Positions 46,545 through 54,770 of a stretch of 64,000 nt of DNA are shown here, piece by piece. Below the pieces are notes generated by a model that did no database searches, was not told the DNA's origin, and was given only the letters and a program-made list of their open reading frames with translations. Where the stretch lies: positions 52,507 through 116,506 of the forward strand of contig QHYZ01000059.1 in the NCBI GenBank assembly GCA_003225295.1, written 5' to 3'. A program made the position numbers and the translations under genes. Each line of letters opens with the position of its first letter. Position 1 is the first letter of the stretch. The DNA comes from Acidobacteriota bacterium (lineage in GTDB: Bacteria; Acidobacteriota; Terriglobia; Acidiferrales; UBA7541).

Positions 46545-49247
46545 ATGTCATTGCTGCGAACCCTATCAGACGGATTGCGAGCGCTGTTCCGAAAGGAGCA
46601 GGTCCGCCAGGAGTTGGATGAAGAACTAAACGGCTTTCTGGAGATGGCCGCCGCGGAAAAGATGAAGGAGGGGATGAGCCGCAAGGATGCCTTGCGAGCG
46701 GTGCGTTTGGCACGAGGAAGCCTCGAGGTTACGAAGGAAGTCGTTCAGTCCGCTCGCTGGGAATCTTTTGTCGAAACGTTGTGGCAGGATTTGCGCTTCG
46801 CTGTGCGCATTCTGAGGAAATGGCCAGGATTCACGACCGTTGCTATTGCTAGCCTTGCCCTCGGTATTGGCGCCTCAACTTCCATCTTCTCGGTTGTAGA
46901 CGCTGTGCTACTGCGTCCGCTTCCTTATCCAAATCCACAACAAATCGTGCGCGTATGGGAACAGGCTCCCGACGGTCACCGAATGAGTTTGGCCGATCCG
47001 AACTTCGAGGATTTTCGCGCGCAAAATCACACGCTTAGCGGGCTCGCCCTGTACAACGATGGGCCAGAGTCCATTTCGGGCGGCAGTGAAGCCGTGCGCA
47101 TGAATGTCGCCGCTGTTTCTAGCGACTTTTTCACTTCACTTGGCGTCGAACCTTTTCGCGGCCGCGCGTTCGCAGCTGACGAACAGGTTTTCCACGGCGC
47201 TCCGGCGATGATCGTAAGTTACGGTTACTGGCAGCAATTCCTCGGAGGCAGGGCGGACCTTTCGCACGTTCGCTTAACAATGGATGGAACGGTTTATCCG
47301 GTGATTGGAGTGATGCCTCGTGGATTTAATTTTCCGCCTGGTGTTGCTGCGTGGGTGTCGCGCCAGTTTGTCTACGGCATGTCCTTGAGCCGCACGGCCC
47401 ACGGCCCCTCATGTCTCGGCCGCCTTCGCGATCGCGTAACAGTGGAACAGGCCCGCGCCGATCTCGATTCGATCGCTCGGCGAATCAGAAACCAATATGG
47501 AGAAAAAGTTAACCTTACAGATGCCGCCGTTGCGCCTTTCGCTGACGCCATGGTTGGAGATGTGCGTACAGCTTTCTTGACGCTCTTCGGAGCCGTAGGC
47601 CTGCTCCTGCTCGTTGCCTGCGCGAATGTCGCTGGATTGCTGTTGACGCGCACGTCCGCCCGACGCAAAGAACTGGCGGTTCGTGCGGCCCTCGGAGCCG
47701 GCCGCGGGCGTCTCATTCGGCAGTTCCTCGCTGAATCTCTTGTGCTTTCCTCCGCTGGAGGTGTACTGGGCATTTTGGTTGCGATTTGGGGGGTCAAGGT
47801 ACTTCCCACAATTCTTCCGACAAACCTGCCGCGGCAGGAAGGCATCGCCATCAACACCTCGGTTCTGCTATTCGCTTTGGCCGCAATTGTGGCTGTTGCC
47901 TTTTCGCTCGGGCTGTTTGCTGCTTGGCGCGCGGGTGCGGGAGATCTGCTGGAAACGTTGAGCGCCGGCTCTCGGAGTCACACTGGGTCAGGCCCTAGCC
48001 AGCGACCGCGCAGGTTTTTGGTAATCGGCGAAATTGCCACCACGCTTGTCATTTTGATCGGAGCAGGCCTTCTCGGACGTAGCTTTGTGCGGCTCATTTC
48101 CACAAGTCCTGGCTTTCACCAGGAAAATGTGATCACCATGGAGTTTTCTCTTCCGATTCCGCAAGCCCAACTATTTGCCATGGACCAGTCATTCCTCACG
48201 CGTCAAATCCATCAACTGGACGATATATTGAGCGGCGTTCGCGCAATTCCCGGCGCTGAAACCGTGGGTTTGGCTGGAGGCTTTCCCGTTGCCCGCGGCG
48301 ACGATCTCCCTGATGGGACATTTCTAATACTCAATGGCCAAAGGGCGCCTGCCAACTTCGATGAATGGGAGCGTATCGCTGCAGATCCTTCCCAGGTCGG
48401 CCACGCGCTTTACTGCGTGGCAGGCGAAGGATACTTCCGCACGCTGGGAATTCCGCTTATACGAGGGCGAGTATTCGCCGACCAGGACGACCTGAATTCC
48501 CCTAATGTCGCACTGATCAGCCAAACCCTGGCAAGGCAGCAATGGTCGAATCACGATCCGATCGGTCAAGTCATTGATTTTCCTATGGACGGCAATCTGA
48601 AACCGCTCACGATTGTCGGCGTCGTTGGCGACGTTCGTGCCAGCGGCCTTGATTTTCCGCCGAGCCCCATCATTTACTTCGACTACCGCCAGCGCGGAAT
48701 GAACGTCAATTCATCGCCCACGATCGTCTTGCGGAGTGCCGCTCCCGCTGGGGGGATCGTTTCCGAAGCGCGCGGCATCTTTCACGATCTCGCGCCTAAT
48801 GTCCCTGTCAAATTCTCCACCTTCGCGGATGAAATGGGTGGCTGGCTGGCCGATCGTCGTTTTCTTCTTCTCCTTGTGGGATTATTCGCGGCCGCTGCCC
48901 TGGCTCTTGCTGCGGTGGGCATCTACGGAGTTGTGGCGTTTTCCGTGACGCGCCGCACTCAGGAGATCGGCATTCGCATGGCCCTCGGCGCCCAGCGGAG
49001 TGACGTCCTCCGTCAGGTCGTGGGAGAAGGCGCCCGCCTGGCCACCCTCGGCGTGGTGATCGGCATTGGTGCATCGCTGGCCATCACACGCGTGATGTCT
49101 ACTCTTCTTTTTGGCATTAGCGCAACTGACCCGTTGACATTTGTCGGGGTCGTCGTTCTGCTCTCTGTTGTCTCGCTTTTCGCATCTTATATTCCTGCGC
49201 GCCGCGCGATGCACCTAGATCCGCTGGTGGCCTTGCGTTACGAGTAA
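46545..49247 (+). CDS. ADOP-type duplicated orphan permease, copy 3
   Basis: 900 residues, starting 6 bases after copy 2. Prefix L-F-R-K-E-Q-V-R-Q-E-L-D-E-E-L-N-G-F is nearly the same as in copy 1. Membrane segment 1 is V-A-I-A-S-L-A-L-G-I-G-A-S-T-S-I-F, FtsX 1 has C-A-N-V-A-G-L-L-L-T-R-T, FtsX 2 has R-T-Q-E-I-G-I-R-M-A-L-G-A-Q, and the C-terminus is L-V-A-L-R-Y-E. Its stop codon (49245-49247) directly abuts a GTGCG sequence that looks like the 5' end of a group II intron. It is the last gene of the PadR-ADOP operon. Confidence 0.9.
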   Translation: MSLLRTLSDGLRALFRKEQVRQELDEELNGFLEMAAAEKMKEGMSRKDALRAVRLARGSLEVTKEVVQSARWESFVETLWQDLRFAVRILRKWPGFTTVAIASLALGIGASTSIFSVVDAVLLRPLPYPNPQQIVRVWEQAPDGHRMSLADPNFEDFRAQNHTLSGLALYNDGPESISGGSEAVRMNVAAVSSDFFTSLGVEPFRGRAFAADEQVFHGAPAMIVSYGYWQQFLGGRADLSHVRLTMDGTVYPVIGVMPRGFNFPPGVAAWVSRQFVYGMSLSRTAHGPSCLGRLRDRVTVEQARADLDSIARRIRNQYGEKVNLTDAAVAPFADAMVGDVRTAFLTLFGAVGLLLLVACANVAGLLLTRTSARRKELAVRAALGAGRGRLIRQFLAESLVLSSAGGVLGILVAIWGVKVLPTILPTNLPRQEGIAINTSVLLFALAAIVAVAFSLGLFAAWRAGAGDLLETLSAGSRSHTGSGPSQRPRRFLVIGEIATTLVILIGAGLLGRSFVRLISTSPGFHQENVITMEFSLPIPQAQLFAMDQSFLTRQIHQLDDILSGVRAIPGAETVGLAGGFPVARGDDLPDGTFLILNGQRAPANFDEWERIAADPSQVGHALYCVAGEGYFRTLGIPLIRGRVFADQDDLNSPNVALISQTLARQQWSNHDPIGQVIDFPMDGNLKPLTIVGVVGDVRASGLDFPPSPIIYFDYRQRGMNVNSSPTIVLRSAAPAGGIVSEARGIFHDLAPNVPVKFSTFADEMGGWLADRRFLLLLVGLFAAAALALAAVGIYGVVAFSVTRRTQEIGIRMALGAQRSDVLRQVVGEGARLATLGVVIGIGASLAITRVMSTLLFGISATDPLTFVGVVVLLSVVSLFASYIPARRAMHLDPLVALRYE

Positions 49248-49440
49248 GTGCGCCGGGATAAACCGGCGTGGAGGAGCGGATGAAAGAGCCGTACGGTGAA
49301 GGCGTAGCGAGCCACACCGACCCCGAGTCATGCGTGGTCAGTCGTGAGGCTGGGCGCGAAGCAGACGGGGTATTGAGCCGCGAAATAACGGGAATGCGGC
49401 ACACCCGTCAAGCGAACTACTGCGAACTACTACGGTGCCT
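49248..49440 (+). mobile_element. Probable 5' fragment of a group II intron
   Basis: The segment starts with GTGCG, the group II intron 5' consensus, immediately after the ADOP stop. It continues with a perfect 6-bp hairpin (CGCCGG 49251-49256, CCGGCG 49263-49268) and an ATG frame (49280 on) reading M-K-E-P-Y-G-E-G-V-A-S-H and D-P-E-S-C. This peptide is recurrent in the RNA leader upstream of bacterial intron reverse transcriptase genes. No reverse transcriptase, domain V or 3' end follows. The remaining bases to 49638 show nothing recognisable. Confidence 0.5.
49412..49431. repeat. 10-bp tandem duplication
   Basis: GCGAACTACT is present twice in direct succession (49412-49421, 49422-49431), at about the place where similarity to group II intron leaders fades. 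It may mark a deletion or repair junction. Confidence 0.6.
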
Positions 49441-49638
49441 GGTAGGATTGGAGGATGTACTGTAGAGTGGCTTCCCTCGACTCACTGGCAGAGCGGGTTG
49501 AAGTGGTGTCCCTGCGGGAAGCATTCTTTCGCCAAATTCGCACCCAGGAATGCTATCGGGCAAGACTACGATCGAGGAGAACGGGCGAGATTCCTTTGTC
49601 GTTGCAATTTGTATACGCTACCGTCTGGGAAGCTCTCG

Positions 49639-51549
49639 ATGCGTCGCGCACTGCGTTCCTTCGTTATCACGACACTGGGAACTATGGCCGCGGTTTGTAT
49701 GTTGACCTGCGGGGCCAGTTGGCAATCTCGCTTGGGCCATAGTCAAGAGGTGGGTCAGGCCGCAGGTGCGGTGCTCCTGATTCGCGCTATGCATATGGAC
49801 GTCTCGCGGCCGCTCGCCTCGATGCGGGAGCCGGATATCAGGGACGCGTCTGCTGATTGTGAAGGAGCGGGATGCGGCCCGTCGCCAGGCGCCTCGGCGG
49901 ATGGCTCGGATGCAGTAGAAGAGCAAACGCAGGAAGGGGCCTTACCTCCTCCAATACCGCCGCCAACTCTAAGTCCCGCTGGAATTGCTGTTGAGCAAAC
50001 GTCCCAGGGTGCGCGGCCCGCGGCGCCATTACTTGAGAGCTTCGACGGACTCGGCTCCGGGTTCGAGGGTCCGCAGGGCACAACGAAATTTCGCAACCCG
50101 TCCGACAACAGCCTGGCCGTCGGCCCCAGTCACATCATGCAGATCGTCAATTCCAGGATCGCAATTTACTCGAAGAGGTCCGAGAAATACGGCGAGAGCG
50201 GTACGGTGTTGTACGGGGCGGTAGCTACAAAATCCGTGTGGACCGGATTCGGAGGCGCATGCGAGGCCCGCAACAACGGCGACGCCGTAGTGCGCTACGA
50301 CCAGCTTGCAGAGCGGTGGCTGATCGTGATGCCAATATTCTCACGAATTGGACCCGACGAATTTCCGGGCGACACCGGTCTGGTTAGCGCCAAACCGGTC
50401 CCTGCAGAGCAGCTTCGGAAGACCAGCGAGGCGTCTACACCAGGGGCGGCGACAGCGCTTCCTGCGAATCCACCGCAGCCGCCATCCCCGCCTGAGCGCG
50501 GGCAAAGGCCACCCGAAAAGAAAGAGGGAGTGTGGGCCATGTGCTATGCGGTCAGCACCGGGTCGGACCCGCTGGGTACTTACTATCGGTATGCGTTCGA
50601 GCGGAGGTTATTTCCGGACTATCCACGTCCTGCGGTTTGGACCGACGGCTACTACACGCCAACCAGCACGGGCGACGATGTGATTCAAAAACACACGTGC
50701 ATCGCGGATCGCACGAGAATGCTGGCGGGCCAGCCAGCGACCGAGCAGTGCATCGTGATCGACGGTGTGAATTTTCTGAACAACGCCGACATCGATGGCC
50801 GGAAACTTCCGCCTCCGGGAGCGCCCAACATCATGATGGCGGCTGGTGGCACGCAGCTCAAGAAGATCTTCGATGACGATGGCATTTACTACTGGAAGGT
50901 TCACGTCGACTGGAATAATCCTGCGAATACGAAGGCAGATGGTCCGGTAAAAATCAAGGTTGCGCCGTACCACTACTTGTGCGAAGGGCAATTGTCGAGC
51001 TGCGTTCCACAGCCTGGCACCGAGCGCCGGCTAGACGTGCAAGGCGACAAGATCATGCAGCGGCTCATCTACCGAAAGGTCGGAGGACACGAGTCAATCG
51101 TCGCTGCGCACTCGGTCGCTACGCAGGGCGGCGGGGGCGTGCGCTGGTACGAGTTCCGCCTCGACAAAAAGCGCGACCCCGTGTTGCATCAGCAGGGTAC
51201 GTATGCACCGGAAGGATTCTACCGTTGGATGCCCAGCATCGCGATGGATAAGAAAGGCGATATTGCGATCGGATACTCGTTCGGTGGACTACCCAATTTC
51301 ACGGGGCAGCGCTTTGCGGCCCGGCAGGCTGGCGATCCAAAGGGTCAGTTGACATTGCACGAGACCGTGCTCGTGAAAGGGGCGGCCTCGCAAACGAACA
51401 CCCTGCGATGGGAAGACTACACGACAACTGCGAAGGATCCGAGCGATGACTGCACGTTCTGGTATGTCGGCGATTATATGAAAGAGGGCGACAAAGCCTA
51501 TCGAACCAGGATCGGCTCGTTCCGTTTGTCAAATTGCAAAGGCCGCTAG
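49639..51549 (+). CDS. Secreted protein of unknown function, beta-propeller-like
   Basis: 636 residues from ATG 49639; the frame is open from 49435, but the signal-like region (S-F-V-I-T-T-L-G-T-M-A-A-V-C-M-L-T-C-G) starts just after this ATG. A Pro/Ala-rich, low-complexity linker (about 75-140) precedes a globular region with recurrent beta motifs: N-S-L-A-V-G-P-S-H-I-M-Q-I-V-N, Y-D-Q-L-A-E-R-W-L-I, P-D-Y-P-R-P-A-V-W, and a C-terminal W-E-D-Y-T-T-T-A-K-D with D-D-C-T-F-W-Y-V. These suggest a secreted beta-propeller of a type common in Acidobacteriota. No enzyme motif was recognised. Confidence 0.75.
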   Translation: MRRALRSFVITTLGTMAAVCMLTCGASWQSRLGHSQEVGQAAGAVLLIRAMHMDVSRPLASMREPDIRDASADCEGAGCGPSPGASADGSDAVEEQTQEGALPPPIPPPTLSPAGIAVEQTSQGARPAAPLLESFDGLGSGFEGPQGTTKFRNPSDNSLAVGPSHIMQIVNSRIAIYSKRSEKYGESGTVLYGAVATKSVWTGFGGACEARNNGDAVVRYDQLAERWLIVMPIFSRIGPDEFPGDTGLVSAKPVPAEQLRKTSEASTPGAATALPANPPQPPSPPERGQRPPEKKEGVWAMCYAVSTGSDPLGTYYRYAFERRLFPDYPRPAVWTDGYYTPTSTGDDVIQKHTCIADRTRMLAGQPATEQCIVIDGVNFLNNADIDGRKLPPPGAPNIMMAAGGTQLKKIFDDDGIYYWKVHVDWNNPANTKADGPVKIKVAPYHYLCEGQLSSCVPQPGTERRLDVQGDKIMQRLIYRKVGGHESIVAAHSVATQGGGGVRWYEFRLDKKRDPVLHQQGTYAPEGFYRWMPSIAMDKKGDIAIGYSFGGLPNFTGQRFAARQAGDPKGQLTLHETVLVKGAASQTNTLRWEDYTTTAKDPSDDCTFWYVGDYMKEGDKAYRTRIGSFRLSNCKGR

Positions 51550-51567
51550 TGAAATTTACCGAAGCCA

Positions 51568-51697
51568 TTAGGGTTGCCCCGCTTTTGTCGCGATGGGTGC
51601 TTTCGGTGCTTTCGCTACTTCGCCGGCGATGTCGTCCTGGACAATCAAGATGTTGTCGAATTGTCGCTCGTAGGTTTCAGACCAGACCAAGAGCCGT
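51568..51697 (-). pseudogene. Remnant of a CadC/adenylate-cyclase-type TPR regulator
   Basis: Minus-strand frame ending at TAA 51570-51568 reads L-V-W-S-E-T-Y-E-R-Q-F-D-N-I-L, then I-V-Q-D-D-I-A-G-E-V-A-K. This closely follows the W-S-x-x-Y-D-R-x-L-x-D-I-x-x-I-Q-D-E-I-A signature that links the DNA-binding/cyclase domain to the TPR region in CadC-like and adenylate-cyclase-like proteins. A stop interrupts it upstream and the TPR domain is missing. Only about 43 codons survive. Confidence 0.45.
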
Positions 51698-52193
51698 TGT
51701 CAGCACGAATCAATCGCCCATCGATCCGCACCCTGGGTGCCTGACTTGCTCACGCTCGCATCGAGTACCCAAGCGACATCGGGGATGGTTATTCGTGGGG
51801 TCCCAGCTCTCGGTCAAGCTGTCGGCCAAGGGCTTTTGGTCGATATCAACGGCCAGACCAAAAAATGCGAGCACGGAGGGTTCTCTCTGGCTGCGGAGCA
51901 ATGGCGGGGAGGTAGAGGAATTGCTGTGGGCGAGCGTGTCGTGGAACAGGAGGCAACGACGACGGCAGGGAAAAACGCAGGGCCGACGGCCCCTATGTCC
52001 CCGATTTTGAGGCGCCGGCGGACGGGGGGCAAACGTTCCACGGAGGAGTGGGCACCTGTGTTCTGGGTGTGGGTACTGCACGCTCTTTGTCGCTTGCCCG
52101 GCCCGGCGAGTGACTACCTGCCAGTACGGCCAGATGGGTCATTGCTGAGGGTCTCACGCTCCTGGCGAAATGAACTCGAAACCTCGACTGGAT
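51698..52193. other. Long gap with no supportable gene
   Basis: Open frames exist on both strands (for example minus 52081-51710), but their products are Arg/Pro/Cys-rich without recognisable motifs, and they look like by-products of GC-rich sequence. Nothing else was identified in these 500 bases. Confidence 0.4.
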
Positions 52194-52205
52194 ATTGTAT
52201 ACAAT
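52194..52205. promoter_or_regulatory. Perfect 12-bp palindrome, GntR-like operator candidate
   Basis: ATTGTATACAAT is a perfect palindrome located 26 bases before the chosen GTG start of the following gene. Its TTGTATACAA core resembles sites bound by GntR-family repressors, and it contains a TATACAAT -10-like stretch. It is very AT-rich against its surroundings, which also argues for a control site. Confidence 0.45.
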
Positions 52206-52230
52206 GCAGTGCGCTGTCGAGGTCACGATC

Positions 52231-53202
52231 GTGACGAGACTCAATTGTCTTTTTCGGAAGGCGCTGCTGATGCTTTGTGCCGTTCTTGTGCCGCTCGCTT
52301 CCGCGCGCGCCCAAGAACGGGATGTGCCGGGCAAGCCCATCGGAAAAATTTCCGTCCTCGGAAGCCTGATCCTCTTGGAGTTGGACGAAGGCGCCCTCGG
52401 GCAGCAGAACCTTTTCGACCTCGGCCAGCACACGCTTCGCTTCACGCCCGGAAGTGCGGGATATCGCATCGAAAATCTTGCGCTGCGCTGGGATGGGGAG
52501 TTCGGACAGCAGTTAAGCGGTCATCAGGTCACGCTGCACAACTTCTCATTTCCTTTTTCCGGCAAAACCTGGAATTCATTTTCAGTCGGCGTTACCGGGT
52601 CGATTCGGTTCACACCGGAAAACGGCGCGCCCGCCGATGGGGCAGCCTCCGGCTTCGGGCCGCGCGATGATGGCGGAGTTTCCATCGGCCGCTTCGATCC
52701 GTTGACCGAAGGGGCCGCGACACTGGTTAACACCGTTCCAGCGATTTGCGTTTTTTTCAAGCCGCGCATGTCCGGCAATCGCTACGTGAAGGAACTCCAG
52801 GATCGCGTCGTGGTGACCTGGGATGCGAGCGAACCTTGGGGAAACATCCAGGACTTTACTTGGACCAAGACCATCAACCGGTTCCAAGCGGTGCTCCACA
52901 AGGATGGCACGATCGAAATGTCTTACCAACAGCTTGCAGCGAAGGACGCAATCATCGGTATCTATCCGCTTATCTCTGGCGGAGCAGAGCAACCTCTTGC
53001 CACGCTCACGGGCCAGAAAAACTCTTCCGTCGCCGCGCATCTGGACATCCAGAACCTCAAACTCTCGGTGGTTGACGGGTTATTTCTAAAGGTCACGTTC
53101 GAGACTGTCGGCCCCGTATTGTCTGAGGGGGATTCGGGAATCTCAGGTATCGCCTATCGCGTTTACTTTGGTTCCCACAATCCTGCTTATCACACCGCGT
53201 GA
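52231..53202 (+). CDS. Secreted protein, N-terminal half of a probable split metallopeptidase
   Basis: 323 residues from GTG 52231, preceded by GAGG with an 8-base spacer. Signal peptide A-L-L-M-L-C-A-V-L-V-P-L-A-S-A-R-A-Q. The mature part is all beta: L-H-N-F-S-F-P-F-S-G-K-T-W, R-V-V-V-T-W-D-A-S and W-T-K-T-I-N-R-F-Q-A-V-L, with the look of a laminin/nidogen-type sandwich. The stop TGA overlaps the GTG of the next frame (GTGA 53199-53202). The end (Y-R-V-Y-F-G-S) and the next start read as one continuous beta domain, so either there is coupling of two genes or one frameshift splits a single protein. Confidence 0.68.
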   Translation: MTRLNCLFRKALLMLCAVLVPLASARAQERDVPGKPIGKISVLGSLILLELDEGALGQQNLFDLGQHTLRFTPGSAGYRIENLALRWDGEFGQQLSGHQVTLHNFSFPFSGKTWNSFSVGVTGSIRFTPENGAPADGAASGFGPRDDGGVSIGRFDPLTEGAATLVNTVPAICVFFKPRMSGNRYVKELQDRVVVTWDASEPWGNIQDFTWTKTINRFQAVLHKDGTIEMSYQQLAAKDAIIGIYPLISGGAEQPLATLTGQKNSSVAAHLDIQNLKLSVVDGLFLKVTFETVGPVLSEGDSGISGIAYRVYFGSHNPAYHTA

Positions 53203-54395
53203 AGACGAGCGGCAACACGATCTCGATTCAAGGAATCCTGCCGTCGGCGCTTCGTGGCGCGAAACAAATTGCTGTTTCTGCCGACGCCTCTGCTCCCGGC
53301 TCGGACGAGCCAGTGGCGCGGATTCCCGCGGGCCCGGTCGCGTTCAGCGGAATTCGTGACCCTGAAGTACAGTTATCTTCGCTCCAGCCGCAGGACGGTC
53401 CATTCTCCCTCGCCTACCAAGCCTTCCACTATTACGCTCTGCCGAATCCTCGCGATCTCACCTGCAGCGTGATCAAGAGCCTCGGCGACAAGTTCGATTT
53501 CCTCGCGTACTACTCCGACTTCCGCGTAGACAACCAGGAAGCGGGCACGCCGAGCAATGGCCCGCTGGGAGCGGTGGGGGGCGCCGTCTCGGGAATCGGC
53601 GTCACGCAGAGCGGCCTCGGATCCTACTGCACGCAGGGCAGGTTTCAGTGGCAGTTCATTCAACCGGTGTATTCCGGCTCGAACCAGATGCAGGAGCGGC
53701 CGCCCGAGGGCGCGCCGGTCGGCACGGATCATGACATTACGTTCTACCGGCAGCAACTCGCTGAGCCTTCGCAGGACGGCAAAATGCCTCCTTATACGTA
53801 CGCGATCTCTCAAATCGCGCACGAAATGGGCCACCGCTGGGCGGCTTTCGTTTCGGCAAGGGTGGGCAGCGAAACAATTCCCCTCGGTCCCACGCATTGG
53901 GCGCGAGGTTTGCAGGCCCGCGTGGCATTCCCGTATCAGCGGCCTACCGAAGCGTCGATCATGGGCGGCGGCGTCTGGCAGGACAACTTCGACGGGACCT
54001 ACACGCAACTCGACGACGACTACTACGTGCCCGCCACCGGATGGTCCTACCTCGACCTCTATCTCATGGGCCTGATTTCTCCCGCTGAAGTCCCCGACTT
54101 TTTCATTCTCCGCAACCTGCTTCCCGCTGGCAAAGACGCCAACGAGCACTCTATTTTCAAGGCGGACAGAACCAAGGTAACCATTCAGGACGTCACAGCC
54201 GCCGAAGGCGAGCGCCTTCCCGGCATCGACAAATCTCAACGCCAGTTCAACACTGGAATGGTCATCGTCGTTCAGCACGGCGTCAAACCGACTAGCGAAT
54301 TGATCGAGCGAACGAACGGGATTCGCAAACAGTGGATTGACTATTTCTCCGTCACCACGGGACGTCGTGCGTCCATGACTGCAAACCCGCAATGA
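53199..54395 (+). CDS. HExxH zinc metallopeptidase-like protein (C-terminal half, no own signal peptide)
   Basis: 398 residues from GTG 53199. A beta-rich N-terminus is followed by a catalytic region with I-A-H-E-M-G-H-R-W-A-A-F (about residue 209), a full HExxH zinc motif. Conserved surroundings are G-G-G-V-W-Q-D-N-F-D-G-T-Y and Y-L-D-L-Y-L-M-G-L, the latter matching M-G-L-type met-turn regions of secreted metallopeptidases. It has no export signal of its own although such a peptidase should be secreted, which supports reading it as the second half of the preceding gene. Confidence 0.72.
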   Translation: MKTSGNTISIQGILPSALRGAKQIAVSADASAPGSDEPVARIPAGPVAFSGIRDPEVQLSSLQPQDGPFSLAYQAFHYYALPNPRDLTCSVIKSLGDKFDFLAYYSDFRVDNQEAGTPSNGPLGAVGGAVSGIGVTQSGLGSYCTQGRFQWQFIQPVYSGSNQMQERPPEGAPVGTDHDITFYRQQLAEPSQDGKMPPYTYAISQIAHEMGHRWAAFVSARVGSETIPLGPTHWARGLQARVAFPYQRPTEASIMGGGVWQDNFDGTYTQLDDDYYVPATGWSYLDLYLMGLISPAEVPDFFILRNLLPAGKDANEHSIFKADRTKVTIQDVTAAEGERLPGIDKSQRQFNTGMVIVVQHGVKPTSELIERTNGIRKQWIDYFSVTTGRRASMTANPQ

Positions 54396-54423
54396 GGACT
54401 GCAACGATCCAAGGGGACCGAAC

Positions 54424-54554
54424 ATGACCAAGCAGTGGAATCGCCGCGAATTGCTGCTCAATTGGCCGGAGTTTCCGCGGGAATGCTTCTGCCGCTGGGA
54501 AGCACCATAGCAAGCGGAGCCGAAGGCATCGAATGGCGATGTTTTCTGAACTAA
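54424..54554 (+). pseudogene. Orphan Tat leader: 5' remnant of a deleted exported protein gene
   Basis: An ATG at 54424 with AAGGGGA upstream starts M-T-K-Q-W-N-R-R-E-L-L. After a one-base slip near 54457 the other frame continues as A-Q-L-A-G-V-S-A-G-M-L-L-P-L-G-S and A-S-G-A-E-G-I, stopping at 54554. Together these make a complete Tat signal peptide. No mature protein follows; 54555-54770 has no gene. Confidence 0.6.
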
Positions 54555-54770
54555 CTTGGCAACGGTCAGGTACACAAAAATCAGCACTCATTCCGCGGCA
54601 GTTTCTTTCCGCCGCGGTAACAGAACGGCTGCGCGGGAAAATTCTGAGCGGGGGAGTTGCGAGAAGGCGAACAGCTACGGCCGGACGCCATTGCGCCCTC
54701 CCGAACATGAAGAAAGAGGATTTTCACAGCGTGGCCTGACAATTGTCTGGGCACGTCTTAGGAGGCTCTT

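Noticed and set aside
49268..49465. 65-codon frame starting near the ADOP stop as a gene of its own
   Set aside because: The peptide looks like the leader of a group II intron RNA, so it is treated as part of an intron fragment.
51710..52081. Minus-strand 123-codon frame in the long gap
   Set aside because: Arg/Pro/Cys-rich with no recognisable motif; not supportable as a gene.
53373..54587. 404-codon antisense frame over the metallopeptidase
   Set aside because: No domain, composition typical of antisense GC-rich frames; the plus strand has a clear HExxH protein.
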